64,000 nucleotides of DNA. It comes from an uncultured Lachnospiraceae bacterium (GTDB taxonomy: Bacteria > Bacillota > Clostridia > Lachnospirales > Lachnospiraceae). The position numbers and the translations under genes were made by a program. Below the pieces are notes generated by a model, which saw only the letters and a program-made list of their open reading frames with translations, did no database searches and was not told the origin of the DNA. The DNA lies in NCBI GenBank assembly GCA_944381505.1, contig CALWLK010000088.1, positions 104,197 to 168,196 on the forward strand. Direction: 5' to 3'. Shown one piece after another: positions 18,949 to 27,312 of this stretch (within the stretch, counting starts at the first letter, position 1; each line of letters starts with the position of its first letter).

Positions 18949-21304
18949 CAATATAAACGGCAGAAACGGCGGACGGGGCAGAAATACCCCGTTTGCCAAA
19001 TATATGCAGGAAAAGCTGGCGATAGCGGTAATAATCATAACGCTGGCTTTATTTATATTGATACTTGTCATCTACAATCTCATAAAAAACAACTCGGAGG
19101 ACTATAATAAGATAGTCCTTTCTCAGCGTCAGGCGGACTATGTCTCAAAGACGGTCCCCTACAAGAGAGGGGATATATACGACAGAAACGGGAACAAGGT
19201 CGCGGGTTCGGAGCAGGTCTACAACCTGATACTTGATCCCAACCAGATGTTTGCCACGGAGGAGAGTATCTCTCCCAAAAACGTGGTGGACCCCACTGTG
19301 GAGGCTCTGTGCAATTATTTCGGTTTCGATCCGAAGGAGCTTACCGACACCATAAACAGCAGAAGGGATTCCTCATATGTAAGGTATGCAAGAGAGCTGA
19401 GCTACGATCAGAAGACCGGCTTTGAGGCCCTTATGGACGAATTGAATGACGGATATATAAAGAGCACCGATCCCGAGGAGGGAATAAAGAGGGTGAGAGG
19501 CGTGTGGTTCGAGGACGAGTATAAGAGAGTCTACCCCTACAATTCCCTCGGATGCAATATCATAGGCTTTTCCTCTGCGGACGGTTCCACCGGAACGGGT
19601 GGAGTGGAGCAGTATTACAACAGCGCACTTATAGGAGTAAACGGCAGGGAGTACGGCTATCTGGATGATGAGACGAATCTGGAGAAGGTCATAAAGCCCG
19701 CAAGGAACGGGAACAGCCTTGTACTCACCATGGATGCGAATATACAGGGTATAGTGGAGAAATATCTCGCGGAGTGGGAGGAGACAGGCCCTGAGTCCAA
19801 ATCCGCCGCGGTTGTGATCATGAATCCCAAAAACGGCGAGGTCCTCGCCATGGGCAGCACCAATTCCTTTGACCTTAACGACCCGAGGAATACAGATGAT
19901 TACACTGAGGACGAGCTCTACGAGCTGGGGCTTAAGGAGGCGGTGGGGGTCTACAGGAGAGAAAATCCTGACGAGCCCGCCATTACAGAGGAGGAGGTTC
20001 CGGGATATTTTTCACGGGAAGAGATAATATCCTACGGAACCCAAGTGGCATGGAATCAGCTCTGGAGGAATATCTGCGTCAGCGACACCTTCGAGCCCGG
20101 CTCCACTCAGAAGCCCTTCACTGTGGCGGGAGTCATAGAGGAGGGGATCGACAAGCCCACCGACAGCTTCAACTGCACAGGAAACGTAAAGCTCAGCGAC
20201 GGAGTGCATACCTGGCAGATAAACTGTGTCAACAGAAACGGCCACGGCTGGCTTGACGTTACGGGAGGCATAACGAATTCCTGCAACGTGGTGATGATGA
20301 ATCTGGCCTTCAACGAGGGAGAGGAAATATTCCTCAAATATCAGCAGATCTTCGGATTCGGGGATTACACGGGTATAGATCTGCCGGCTGAGGCGGATAC
20401 GAGCGCTCTTGTATATACAGCGGAGGATATGGGAAAGGTATCACTCGCCACCAACTCCTTCGGACAGAACTATAACTGTACCATGATACAGATGGCCTCG
20501 GCCTACTGTTCTCTTTTGAACGGGGGATATTATTATGAGCCTCACGTTGTAAAGCAGATCCTCAATTCCGACGGCGCTGTCATAGAAAACGTGGAGCCGA
20601 AGCTTGTGAGGGAGACCGTGTCCCAGTCCACCTGCAATTACTTAAAGCAGGCGATGTTTGAGACTGTGGAGCATGGAACCGGAAGTCACGCCAAGGTGGA
20701 GGGATATCACATAGGCGGAAAGACCGGTACGGCCCAAAAACTCCCCAGAGACGCAAGGACCTACGTGGTGTCGTTTTGCGGCTTCGCACCGGTTGAGGAT
20801 CCTCAGCTTGTGTGCTATGTTGTAATAGATGAACCCGGAGAGCCGGGCCCCGCCCAGGCAAACTCGGCGTACGCCCAGGAGCTTTTCGCAAAGATAATGG
20901 CTGACGTGCTGCCCACGATAAATCTCTACCCGGAGGGCGTTGACGCAGAGGATTACAAGGCGCCTGTCACAGTGCTTCCTGACAGTGAGGAGGGAATGAA
21001 CGACATACCCATGGGAGAGACTGCGGCTGAGACTGATGAGAACGGAGAGCCGGCAGCTACCTCCGGAGCGGCCGAGAGCCCGGCCGTACAGCCCAGCACG
21101 GCGGCGGAGCTGAACGGAGGAGCAGATGCCCCGGACGACCCCACTGTGGAGGGAGAGGGCTACGGCGAGGCTATAGAGGATCCCGGAGAGCAGGATGTAC
21201 CTGTAGATATGCCTCCCGGCTACAGCGAGGCGGAGACCTACGCCTCTACAGAGGCCTCCTCGGAATCGGAGGGCTCGAATACGACCGGCGATACGTCTGA
21301 CTAA
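18929..21304 (+). CDS. Septal class B penicillin-binding protein (FtsI/PBP2 type)
   Basis: 791 residues; the start lies inside the end of ftsL (20-bp overlap). A basic cytoplasmic tail and one membrane helix (AIAVIIITLALFILILVIYNL) precede the dimerisation domain (RQADYVSKTVPYKRGDIYDRNG). The transpeptidase motifs are SxxK in FEPGSTQKPF, SxN in TNSCNV and KTG in GGKTGTAQ. The C-terminus has no PASTA domains; instead the last ~105 residues form an acidic Glu/Ala/Pro/Ser-rich tail. It crosslinks septal peptidoglycan together with FtsW, encoded four genes downstream. Whether it is vegetative (FtsI) or sporulation-specific (SpoVD) cannot be told. Confidence 0.92.
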   Translation: MRTSRNNNINGRNGGRGRNTPFAKYMQEKLAIAVIIITLALFILILVIYNLIKNNSEDYNKIVLSQRQADYVSKTVPYKRGDIYDRNGNKVAGSEQVYNLILDPNQMFATEESISPKNVVDPTVEALCNYFGFDPKELTDTINSRRDSSYVRYARELSYDQKTGFEALMDELNDGYIKSTDPEEGIKRVRGVWFEDEYKRVYPYNSLGCNIIGFSSADGSTGTGGVEQYYNSALIGVNGREYGYLDDETNLEKVIKPARNGNSLVLTMDANIQGIVEKYLAEWEETGPESKSAAVVIMNPKNGEVLAMGSTNSFDLNDPRNTDDYTEDELYELGLKEAVGVYRRENPDEPAITEEEVPGYFSREEIISYGTQVAWNQLWRNICVSDTFEPGSTQKPFTVAGVIEEGIDKPTDSFNCTGNVKLSDGVHTWQINCVNRNGHGWLDVTGGITNSCNVVMMNLAFNEGEEIFLKYQQIFGFGDYTGIDLPAEADTSALVYTAEDMGKVSLATNSFGQNYNCTMIQMASAYCSLLNGGYYYEPHVVKQILNSDGAVIENVEPKLVRETVSQSTCNYLKQAMFETVEHGTGSHAKVEGYHIGGKTGTAQKLPRDARTYVVSFCGFAPVEDPQLVCYVVIDEPGEPGPAQANSAYAQELFAKIMADVLPTINLYPEGVDAEDYKAPVTVLPDSEEGMNDIPMGETAAETDENGEPAATSGAAESPAVQPSTAAELNGGADAPDDPTVEGEGYGEAIEDPGEQDVPVDMPPGYSEAETYASTEASSESEGSNTTGDTSD

Positions 21305-21328
21305 AGATATAAGATCGGAGAAGAATAT

Positions 21329-22360
21329 ATGACTGACTTCAGCATTTTAAATACGATCATCATCCCTGCCATGGTGCTTCCCGTGGCATTCCTGCTTGTG
21401 GTCCTTATGGCCCCGAAATTCATTCCCATGCTTCACAGGATGAAGTTCGGACAGGAGGTGAGGGAGGACGGGCCGGAGGCCCACCTCAAAAAGCAGGGGA
21501 CTCCCACAATGGGAGGCATCATGTTCCTCATAGCCATAACGGCGGCGGTACTCTTAAAGAACGTCTTTGAAGCTGACATGCAGTCTCTGATGGTGCTCTT
21601 TCTGGTGCTTGGCTTCGGGCTTATAGGAGCTCTCGACGATTACCTCAAAATAAAGAAGCATCAGTCGGAGGGGCTCAACCCGAAGCAAAAGCTCATACTG
21701 CAGCTTATAATAACCGTGGCATTTGCCTTTTGGACCTACCATGGGGGAGCTCTCGGCGCAAGGATACTCATACCCTTCGGGGCTCTCTTCGGAGGAGTTG
21801 AGCTTAAACTTCCCCTGTGGGTATACATACCCTTCGTAGTATTTGTGGTTTTGGGCACGGATAACGGAGTGAATTTTACCGACGGCCTTGACGGTCTCTG
21901 TTCCTCGGTGACTGTGGTGGTGGCCGTGTTTTTTGCCGTGGCAGGACTGCTGCTTTCCTTTGGAGTGACTGTGGTCTCCTTGGCGGTAGCAGGGGCCCTC
22001 ATGGGATTTTTGCTCTTTAACGTATATCCGGCAAGGATATTTATGGGGGACACCGGCTCCCTTGCCCTCGGAGGCTTTGTCTCCGGAGCGGCAGTAGTCA
22101 TGGGAATGGAGCTTTTTATCCCTGTGGTGGGATTTATATATATGATAGAGGTCATTTCAGTCATAATACAGGTGAGCTACTTTAAGCTGACCCACGGAAA
22201 GAGAGTGTTCAGGATGGCCCCCATACATCACCACTTTGAGATAATAATGGGAGAAAAGGGTGACAAGGTGACGGAGCCGAGGATCGTTGCGGCATTCACC
22301 TGCGTAACGGCGCTCCTTTCTTTTGTGGCTTTCATAGTACTGGTCTTTTTTACATCCTAA
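21329..22360 (+). CDS. mraY: Phospho-N-acetylmuramoyl-pentapeptide-transferase MraY
   Basis: 343 residues, about ten membrane helices. Conserved cytoplasmic motifs are GTPTMGGIMF, GALDDYLKI (Asp pair), NFTDGLDGL and MGDTGSLALGG, and the PIHHHFE loop near the C-terminus. It makes lipid I from UDP-MurNAc-pentapeptide and undecaprenyl phosphate. It lies 24 bp after the PBP gene. Confidence 0.97.
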   Translation: MTDFSILNTIIIPAMVLPVAFLLVVLMAPKFIPMLHRMKFGQEVREDGPEAHLKKQGTPTMGGIMFLIAITAAVLLKNVFEADMQSLMVLFLVLGFGLIGALDDYLKIKKHQSEGLNPKQKLILQLIITVAFAFWTYHGGALGARILIPFGALFGGVELKLPLWVYIPFVVFVVLGTDNGVNFTDGLDGLCSSVTVVVAVFFAVAGLLLSFGVTVVSLAVAGALMGFLLFNVYPARIFMGDTGSLALGGFVSGAAVVMGMELFIPVVGFIYMIEVISVIIQVSYFKLTHGKRVFRMAPIHHHFEIIMGEKGDKVTEPRIVAAFTCVTALLSFVAFIVLVFFTS

Positions 22361-22389
22361 GATAATTATTTTTTTGAGGTACAGCTGTC

Positions 22390-23745
22390 ATGATAGAGAA
22401 GAAAACTTTGATCGCGGGAACAGGAAAGAGCGGTATCGCCGCAGCGCATATGGTGCTTAAGATGGGCGGCGGGATAATACTTTACAATACAGATCCTGAT
22501 TGCAGCGAAGAAGCGGTATTGAAGAATTTCGGGGAGAACGACGATGTGGAATTCATCTGCGGAAAGCTTTTGCCCTCGCAGATAAGAGACGTATATCTGG
22601 CTGTCATAAGCCCGGGGATACCTCTCACCTCGGAGTTTGTTAAGCTTCTTGATAAAAACAAGATACCTGTGTGGGGAGAGCTTGAGCTGGCATACCATGC
22701 AATGAAGGGAAAGCTCTGTGCTGTCACAGGCACTAATGGCAAGACCACGACTACAGCCCTTTTGGGGGAGATATTAAAGAAATATTTCAAGGACGTTCAT
22801 GTGGTGGGAAATATAGGAGAACCCTTCTCAAAAGAGGCCTTGGACACCTCGGAGGAGTCGGTGACCGCCTGTGAGGTCAGCTCATTTATGCTGGAGACTA
22901 TAATGGACTTCCACCCTCAGGTCAGTGCCATACTTAATATAACTCCGGACCACCTTGACAGACACGGTACCATGGCTAATTACATAAGATGCAAGGAGGC
23001 TATAGCGCTCAACCAGACAGAGAAGGATTTCTGTGTGCTGAACTACGAGGACAGCGTCTTAAGAGAGTTCGGAGAGAGCAAAAAGCTAAAGCCCTCAGTG
23101 ATATTTTTCAGCTCAAAGAGAGAGCTCTTTAACGGAATGTGGCTGGACGGAAACTATATAGTATGGTCCGTGGAGGGGAAAAAACTTACGGTAGCGGACG
23201 TGAGGGAGCTGAATATCCTCGGGAAGCACAACTATGAGAACGCCATGGCCGCAGCGGCGATGGCCTTAAAGATGGGCGTGCCCCTTGATACGGTGACGGC
23301 AGCCTTAAAGGAGTTCAAGGCTGTGGAACACAGGATAGAGTTTGTCAGGGAGAGATGCGGGGTAAAGTATTACAACGACTCAAAGGGCACGAACCCGGAC
23401 GCGGCAATACAGGCCCTAAACGCCATGCCCGGCCCCACTATATTGATAGCGGGGGGCTACGACAAGCATTCGGAGTATGATGATTGGGTAAAGCTCTTTA
23501 AAGGTAAGGTGAAGCACCTTATACTCATAGGGCAGACCAGAGACAAGATAGCGGATTGCTGCAAGAAATACAAGTTCACGGAGGTCATGTACGCGGAGGA
23601 TATGGACGAAGCGGTGAAGGCCGCGGCCTCATATGCCGATGAGGGAGATTATGTGCTGCTCTCGCCGGCCTGCGCAAGCTGGGGTATGTTCAAGGACTTT
23701 GAGGAGAGGGGAAGGATATTCAAAGCCTGCGTGGAAGCTCTGTGA
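22390..23745 (+). CDS. murD: UDP-N-acetylmuramoyl-L-alanine--D-glutamate ligase MurD
   Basis: 451 residues. N-terminal Rossmann-like domain (GTGKSGIAAA), central ATP-binding GTNGKTTTTALLG near residue 115, LNITPDHLDRHG and the C-terminal YNDSKGTNPDA, then LLSPACASWGMF. It adds D-glutamate to UDP-MurNAc-L-alanine in the cytoplasm. The order mraY-murD-ftsW matches the usual cluster. Confidence 0.97.
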   Translation: MIEKKTLIAGTGKSGIAAAHMVLKMGGGIILYNTDPDCSEEAVLKNFGENDDVEFICGKLLPSQIRDVYLAVISPGIPLTSEFVKLLDKNKIPVWGELELAYHAMKGKLCAVTGTNGKTTTTALLGEILKKYFKDVHVVGNIGEPFSKEALDTSEESVTACEVSSFMLETIMDFHPQVSAILNITPDHLDRHGTMANYIRCKEAIALNQTEKDFCVLNYEDSVLREFGESKKLKPSVIFFSSKRELFNGMWLDGNYIVWSVEGKKLTVADVRELNILGKHNYENAMAAAAMALKMGVPLDTVTAALKEFKAVEHRIEFVRERCGVKYYNDSKGTNPDAAIQALNAMPGPTILIAGGYDKHSEYDDWVKLFKGKVKHLILIGQTRDKIADCCKKYKFTEVMYAEDMDEAVKAAASYADEGDYVLLSPACASWGMFKDFEERGRIFKACVEAL

Positions 23746-23786
23746 TCAGACAGTGAGATAAAATACCGGAGAAAGGAGGAGAACAT

Positions 23787-25004
23787 ATGCAGAGACAGTC
23801 AAAGGGGCAGGCCTCGGCAAATGCCCGCGCTCAAAGGGGCCCGGGAGCCGCTGTTGAGACCAAAAAGAGGAGAGTGAGACATTTTTATGATTACAGCCTC
23901 CTGTTTGCAGTCATCTTCATCACGGCCTTCGGACTTATCATGATATACAGCTCCTCCCAATATATGGCTCTCATAAACAGCCTTGAGTCCGACTATTATT
24001 TTAAGAGACAGCTTATGATAGCCGCGGCGGGCCTTGTGATAGCCGTAATAATATCAAAGATAGACTACAGGATATTCAGGCTGAGGCTCTTTGTGTACGG
24101 GGCAAACATAGTGTCGCTTGTTTTGCTTGCAGCCACCCAGATAATGGGTATAGCCTCCCACGGAAGGACCAGATGGATAGAGGTGGCTGGAATAAGCTTC
24201 CAGCCGACAGAGCTGGCAAAGGCTTCAGTGATACTTTTCGTTGCCTATAGGATATGGAGAGCGGGCTTCAAGATAAACGATCCCGAGAGAAAGGAAGTCC
24301 TTAAGATCTACGGATGGATACTGATACCTGCAGCCATGATAGCCTCCCAGAACCTGAGTTCAGGTATAATCGTAGTAGGAATAGCCACTGTCATGGTATT
24401 TGTAGCCTCTAAAAATTCAAAGCCCTTTTATATCGTCGGTATAATAGGAGTGCTGTGCTATATATTAAGATACAGGATAGTCGGAGTCATAGAGGCCATA
24501 GGTACCGGCACAGGACTTTTGCAGGGCTATCAGATGGAGAGGATACTCTCATGGCTCTATCCTGAACAGTACGACGCATACCAGACCATGCAGGGACTTT
24601 ATGCCATAGGCTCCGGAGGGCTTACCGGACAGGGCTTGGGTGAAAGTCTGCAGAAATTGGGACCCCTTCCTGAGGCACATAATGATATGATTTTTCCTAT
24701 TATATGCGAAGAACTCGGATTGTTCGGGGCAGTATCGGTCATATTGATATTTTTATTCATAATTTACAGGTGTATGCTCATTGCAAACAATGCCCCCGAT
24801 CTCTTCGGCTCCTTCATATCCATAGGGGTCATGGCTCATATAAGCATACAGGTAGTGCTCAATATCGCCGTAGTCACAAACTCCATCCCCAATACCGGAG
24901 TTACCCTTCCCTTCATCAGCTACGGAGGCACGGCGGTGCTCATATTGATGGCCGAGATAGGCCTTGTCTTGAGCGTCTCCAACAGGATACGGCTTGAGAG
25001 TTGA
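23787..25004 (+). CDS. ftsW: Septal peptidoglycan glycosyltransferase FtsW/SpoVE (SEDS family)
   Basis: 405 residues with a basic N-terminus (1-35) and about ten membrane helices. SEDS signatures are GRTRWIEVAGISFQPTELAK, the extracytoplasmic PEAHNDMIFPIICEELG and TGVTLPFISYGGTA. It polymerises lipid II at the septum with the class B PBP. Good GGAGG site 7 bp before the ATG. murG, often next, is absent here: ftsQ follows directly. Confidence 0.94.
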   Translation: MQRQSKGQASANARAQRGPGAAVETKKRRVRHFYDYSLLFAVIFITAFGLIMIYSSSQYMALINSLESDYYFKRQLMIAAAGLVIAVIISKIDYRIFRLRLFVYGANIVSLVLLAATQIMGIASHGRTRWIEVAGISFQPTELAKASVILFVAYRIWRAGFKINDPERKEVLKIYGWILIPAAMIASQNLSSGIIVVGIATVMVFVASKNSKPFYIVGIIGVLCYILRYRIVGVIEAIGTGTGLLQGYQMERILSWLYPEQYDAYQTMQGLYAIGSGGLTGQGLGESLQKLGPLPEAHNDMIFPIICEELGLFGAVSVILIFLFIIYRCMLIANNAPDLFGSFISIGVMAHISIQVVLNIAVVTNSIPNTGVTLPFISYGGTAVLILMAEIGLVLSVSNRIRLES

Positions 25005-25027
25005 GAGATTTCTTTGGTAGAGGATCA

Positions 25028-25804
25028 ATGAGAAATTACGATTATCAGGACGATGAAAGAATAAAGAGACAGAAGCTTAAAAAATGGACGATCCTTGCGG
25101 TCGTTCTTTTGATTGCCACGGTGACGGCGGGGGTAAGGCTCACGGACATAACTGTGAAGGGGAGCACGAGATACAGCCCTGAGGAGGTCGAAAGCATGGT
25201 CTTTTCCGGGTATTTTGACAGAAATACCCTGTGGTGCATCATAAAAGACCGTTTCGTGCCCCACAAGGAGCTGCCCTTTGTGTCGGACTATGATATACAG
25301 CTTACAGGACCCTTCTCGGCGGACCTTGTGGTCTATGAGAAGAGTATAATCGGATACGTCAGGTACATGAGCAGCAATATGTACTTCGACAAGGACGGCA
25401 TAGTAGTGGAGAGCTCCTCGAAAGATATAGAGGAGGTGCCGGAGATAACCGGGCTTTCCTTCGGACACATAGTGCTCAACAAGAAGCTGCCTGTGTCCGA
25501 CAGCAGACTTTTCTCGGAGATAATGAACCTTACGCAGCAGTTGGATTACTACGGTATCAATGCTTCCAAGATAGACTTTGAGTCCTCGGGCAATATCACG
25601 GTATTTATAAACGACGGAAGCATAGAGGTGAAGATGGGAAGCGGAGACAATATCGACTCCAAGATATCCGTGTTAAACGATATGCTTCCCAAGCTTCAGG
25701 GGCTCTCCGGAGTCCTTCACATAGAGAACTACAGCGACGATGACGATGGAGGTATATATACCTTCGAAAAGAAGCCTTCATCGGACAAAACCGAATCTTT
25801 TTAA
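25028..25804 (+). CDS. ftsQ: Cell division protein FtsQ/DivIB
   Basis: 258 residues from the ATG at 25028; a TTG at 25001 overlaps ftsW but has no ribosome site. A charged cytoplasmic tail, one membrane helix (WTILAVVLLIATVTAGV) and a POTRA domain (ITVKGSTRYSPEEVESMV) followed by the FtsQ/DivIB beta domain. It bridges FtsL/FtsB and the septal synthase. The acidic C-terminus is disordered. Confidence 0.88.
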   Translation: MRNYDYQDDERIKRQKLKKWTILAVVLLIATVTAGVRLTDITVKGSTRYSPEEVESMVFSGYFDRNTLWCIIKDRFVPHKELPFVSDYDIQLTGPFSADLVVYEKSIIGYVRYMSSNMYFDKDGIVVESSSKDIEEVPEITGLSFGHIVLNKKLPVSDSRLFSEIMNLTQQLDYYGINASKIDFESSGNITVFINDGSIEVKMGSGDNIDSKISVLNDMLPKLQGLSGVLHIENYSDDDDGGIYTFEKKPSSDKTESF

Positions 25805-25863
25805 ACTTTCTTACAAAATATTTAATTATGCCCTGAATATATGCTTTTGTGTGGCAAAAACTC

Positions 25864-25892
25864 TTGATAAAATATTCTTGAAGTGTTAAATT
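25864..25892 (+). promoter_or_regulatory. Candidate ftsZ promoter
   Basis: TTGATA (25864-25869), 17-bp spacer, TAAATT (25887-25892) in the 120-bp gap before ftsZ. A local ftsZ promoter inside the cluster is common. Confidence 0.4.
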
Positions 25893-25924
25893 TATAGATG
25901 ATTTAGTAAAAGGAGGATTTTCCC

Positions 25925-27148
25925 GTGTTAGAAATAAAGATTCCCGAGTCGGAGGCTGCGGCAAAAATAATAGTATGTGGAGTCGGCGGAGCAGGAAACA
26001 ACGCCGTTAACCGCATGATAGAGGAGAACGTGGCAGGAGTAGAGTTTATCGGAGTGAACACCGATAAGCAGGCCCTTCAGTACTGCAAGGCGCCCACAGC
26101 CATGCAGATAGGAGAGAAGGTCACTAAAGGACTGGGAGCGGGAGCAAAGCCCGAGATCGGCAGCAAGGCCGCCGAGGAGAGCTCGGAGGATATCCAGCAG
26201 GCTTTCAAGGGCGCTGATATGGCGTTCATCACCTGCGGTATGGGAGGCGGAACAGGTACAGGAGCCGCTCCTGTTATAGCAGGCATAGCCAAGGAGATGG
26301 GAATACTTACAGTCGGCGTTGTCACAAAGCCCTTCAGATTCGAGGCAAAGCAGCGCATGAGAAATGCGGAGAGCGGAATAGAGAATCTTAAGGCCAACGT
26401 GGATGCACTTATCGTGATCCCCAACGACAAGCTTTTGGAGCTTGTTGACAGGAGGACTACAATGCCCGAGGCTCTCAAGAAGGCCGACGAGGTATTGGAG
26501 CAGGCTGTAACGGGAATCACAGACCTCATAAATGTACCGGGACTCATAAACCTTGACTTTGCCGACGTGCAGACCGTAATGAAGGACAAGGGAATAGCTC
26601 ACATAGGAATAGGAAAGGCGAAGGGAGACGACAAGGCTCTCGAGGCTGTAAAGCAGGCAGTAGCTTCTCCTCTCCTTGATACCTCCATAGAGGGCGCTTC
26701 CGATGTTATCATCAACGTGTCGGGGGATATATCTCTTATAGAGGCTAACGAGGCGGCAAGCTATGTTGAGGAGCTCGCCGGAGAGAACGCCAACATCATC
26801 TTCGGAGCCATCTATGATGACAAGGCTCAGGATGAGTGCACCATCACTGTTATTGCCACAGGTATCACCGAGGTGGCGAAGCAGGATCAGAAGTCAAAGC
26901 AGCATCGTCAGGCATCGGGCCTCGGAGGATTTTCCAATAGGCAGAACCCGGCTGCAAATCAGGGCTACAGAAGACCTCAGGAGGGACCTTCGCTTGATTT
27001 CGGTTTCGGACAGGGAAGCAGACAGGGAGCAGATCACGGCGCTCAGAACGTGCCCTCGCAGCAGTTTGACAATCAGGCGCCCTTCAGGCCCCAAGTCAAC
27101 AAGGAGCTCACTATCAATATTCCCGATTTCTTAAAGAACAGGAAATAA
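25925..27148 (+). CDS. ftsZ: Cell division protein FtsZ
   Basis: 407 residues from GTG 25925, which has a near-perfect AAAGGAGG 8 bp upstream. Tubulin signature [10 protein letters not shown] is present, with [15 protein letters not shown] at the N-terminus and NTDKQAL. The core ends near residue 320, followed by a Gln/Gly-rich variable linker (about 325-385) and the conserved C-terminal peptide [12 protein letters not shown], which docks partners such as SepF or ZapA. GTP-driven Z-ring scaffold. No ftsA lies upstream, so anchoring probably relies on SepF encoded elsewhere. Confidence 0.98.
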   Translation: MLEIKIPESEAAAKIIVCGVGGAGNNAVNRMIEENVAGVEFIGVNTDKQALQYCKAPTAMQIGEKVTKGLGAGAKPEIGSKAAEESSEDIQQAFKGADMAFITCGMGGGTGTGAAPVIAGIAKEMGILTVGVVTKPFRFEAKQRMRNAESGIENLKANVDALIVIPNDKLLELVDRRTTMPEALKKADEVLEQAVTGITDLINVPGLINLDFADVQTVMKDKGIAHIGIGKAKGDDKALEAVKQAVASPLLDTSIEGASDVIINVSGDISLIEANEAASYVEELAGENANIIFGAIYDDKAQDECTITVIATGITEVAKQDQKSKQHRQASGLGGFSNRQNPAANQGYRRPQEGPSLDFGFGQGSRQGADHGAQNVPSQQFDNQAPFRPQVNKELTINIPDFLKNRK

Positions 27149-27172
27149 TAAAGTCTTATGAAATGACACAGT

Positions 27173-27203
27173 TGCCCTCGGCGTAAATGCCGGGGGTATT
27201 TTT
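27173..27203 (+). terminator. Terminator after ftsZ
   Basis: CCCTCGGC (27175-27182) pairs with GCCGGGGG (27189-27196, one wobble) and is followed by TATTTTT. It closes the division cluster. Confidence 0.8.
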
Positions 27204-27250
27204 GTGCCATCAAAAAATAGAGTAAAACAATAGGAATTTCAGCATTCCTG

Positions 27251-27279
27251 TTGACCTGCAAAAGCTTTGTACTTATAAT
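27251..27279 (+). promoter_or_regulatory. Promoter of nrdA-nrdB
   Basis: TTGACC (27251-27256), 17-bp spacer, perfect TATAAT (27274-27279), 33 bp before the nrdA start. I see no clear pair of NrdR boxes. Confidence 0.8.
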
Positions 27280-27312
27280 CTGTATTTGGAATATGAATAT
27301 AAAGGAGAGCGG

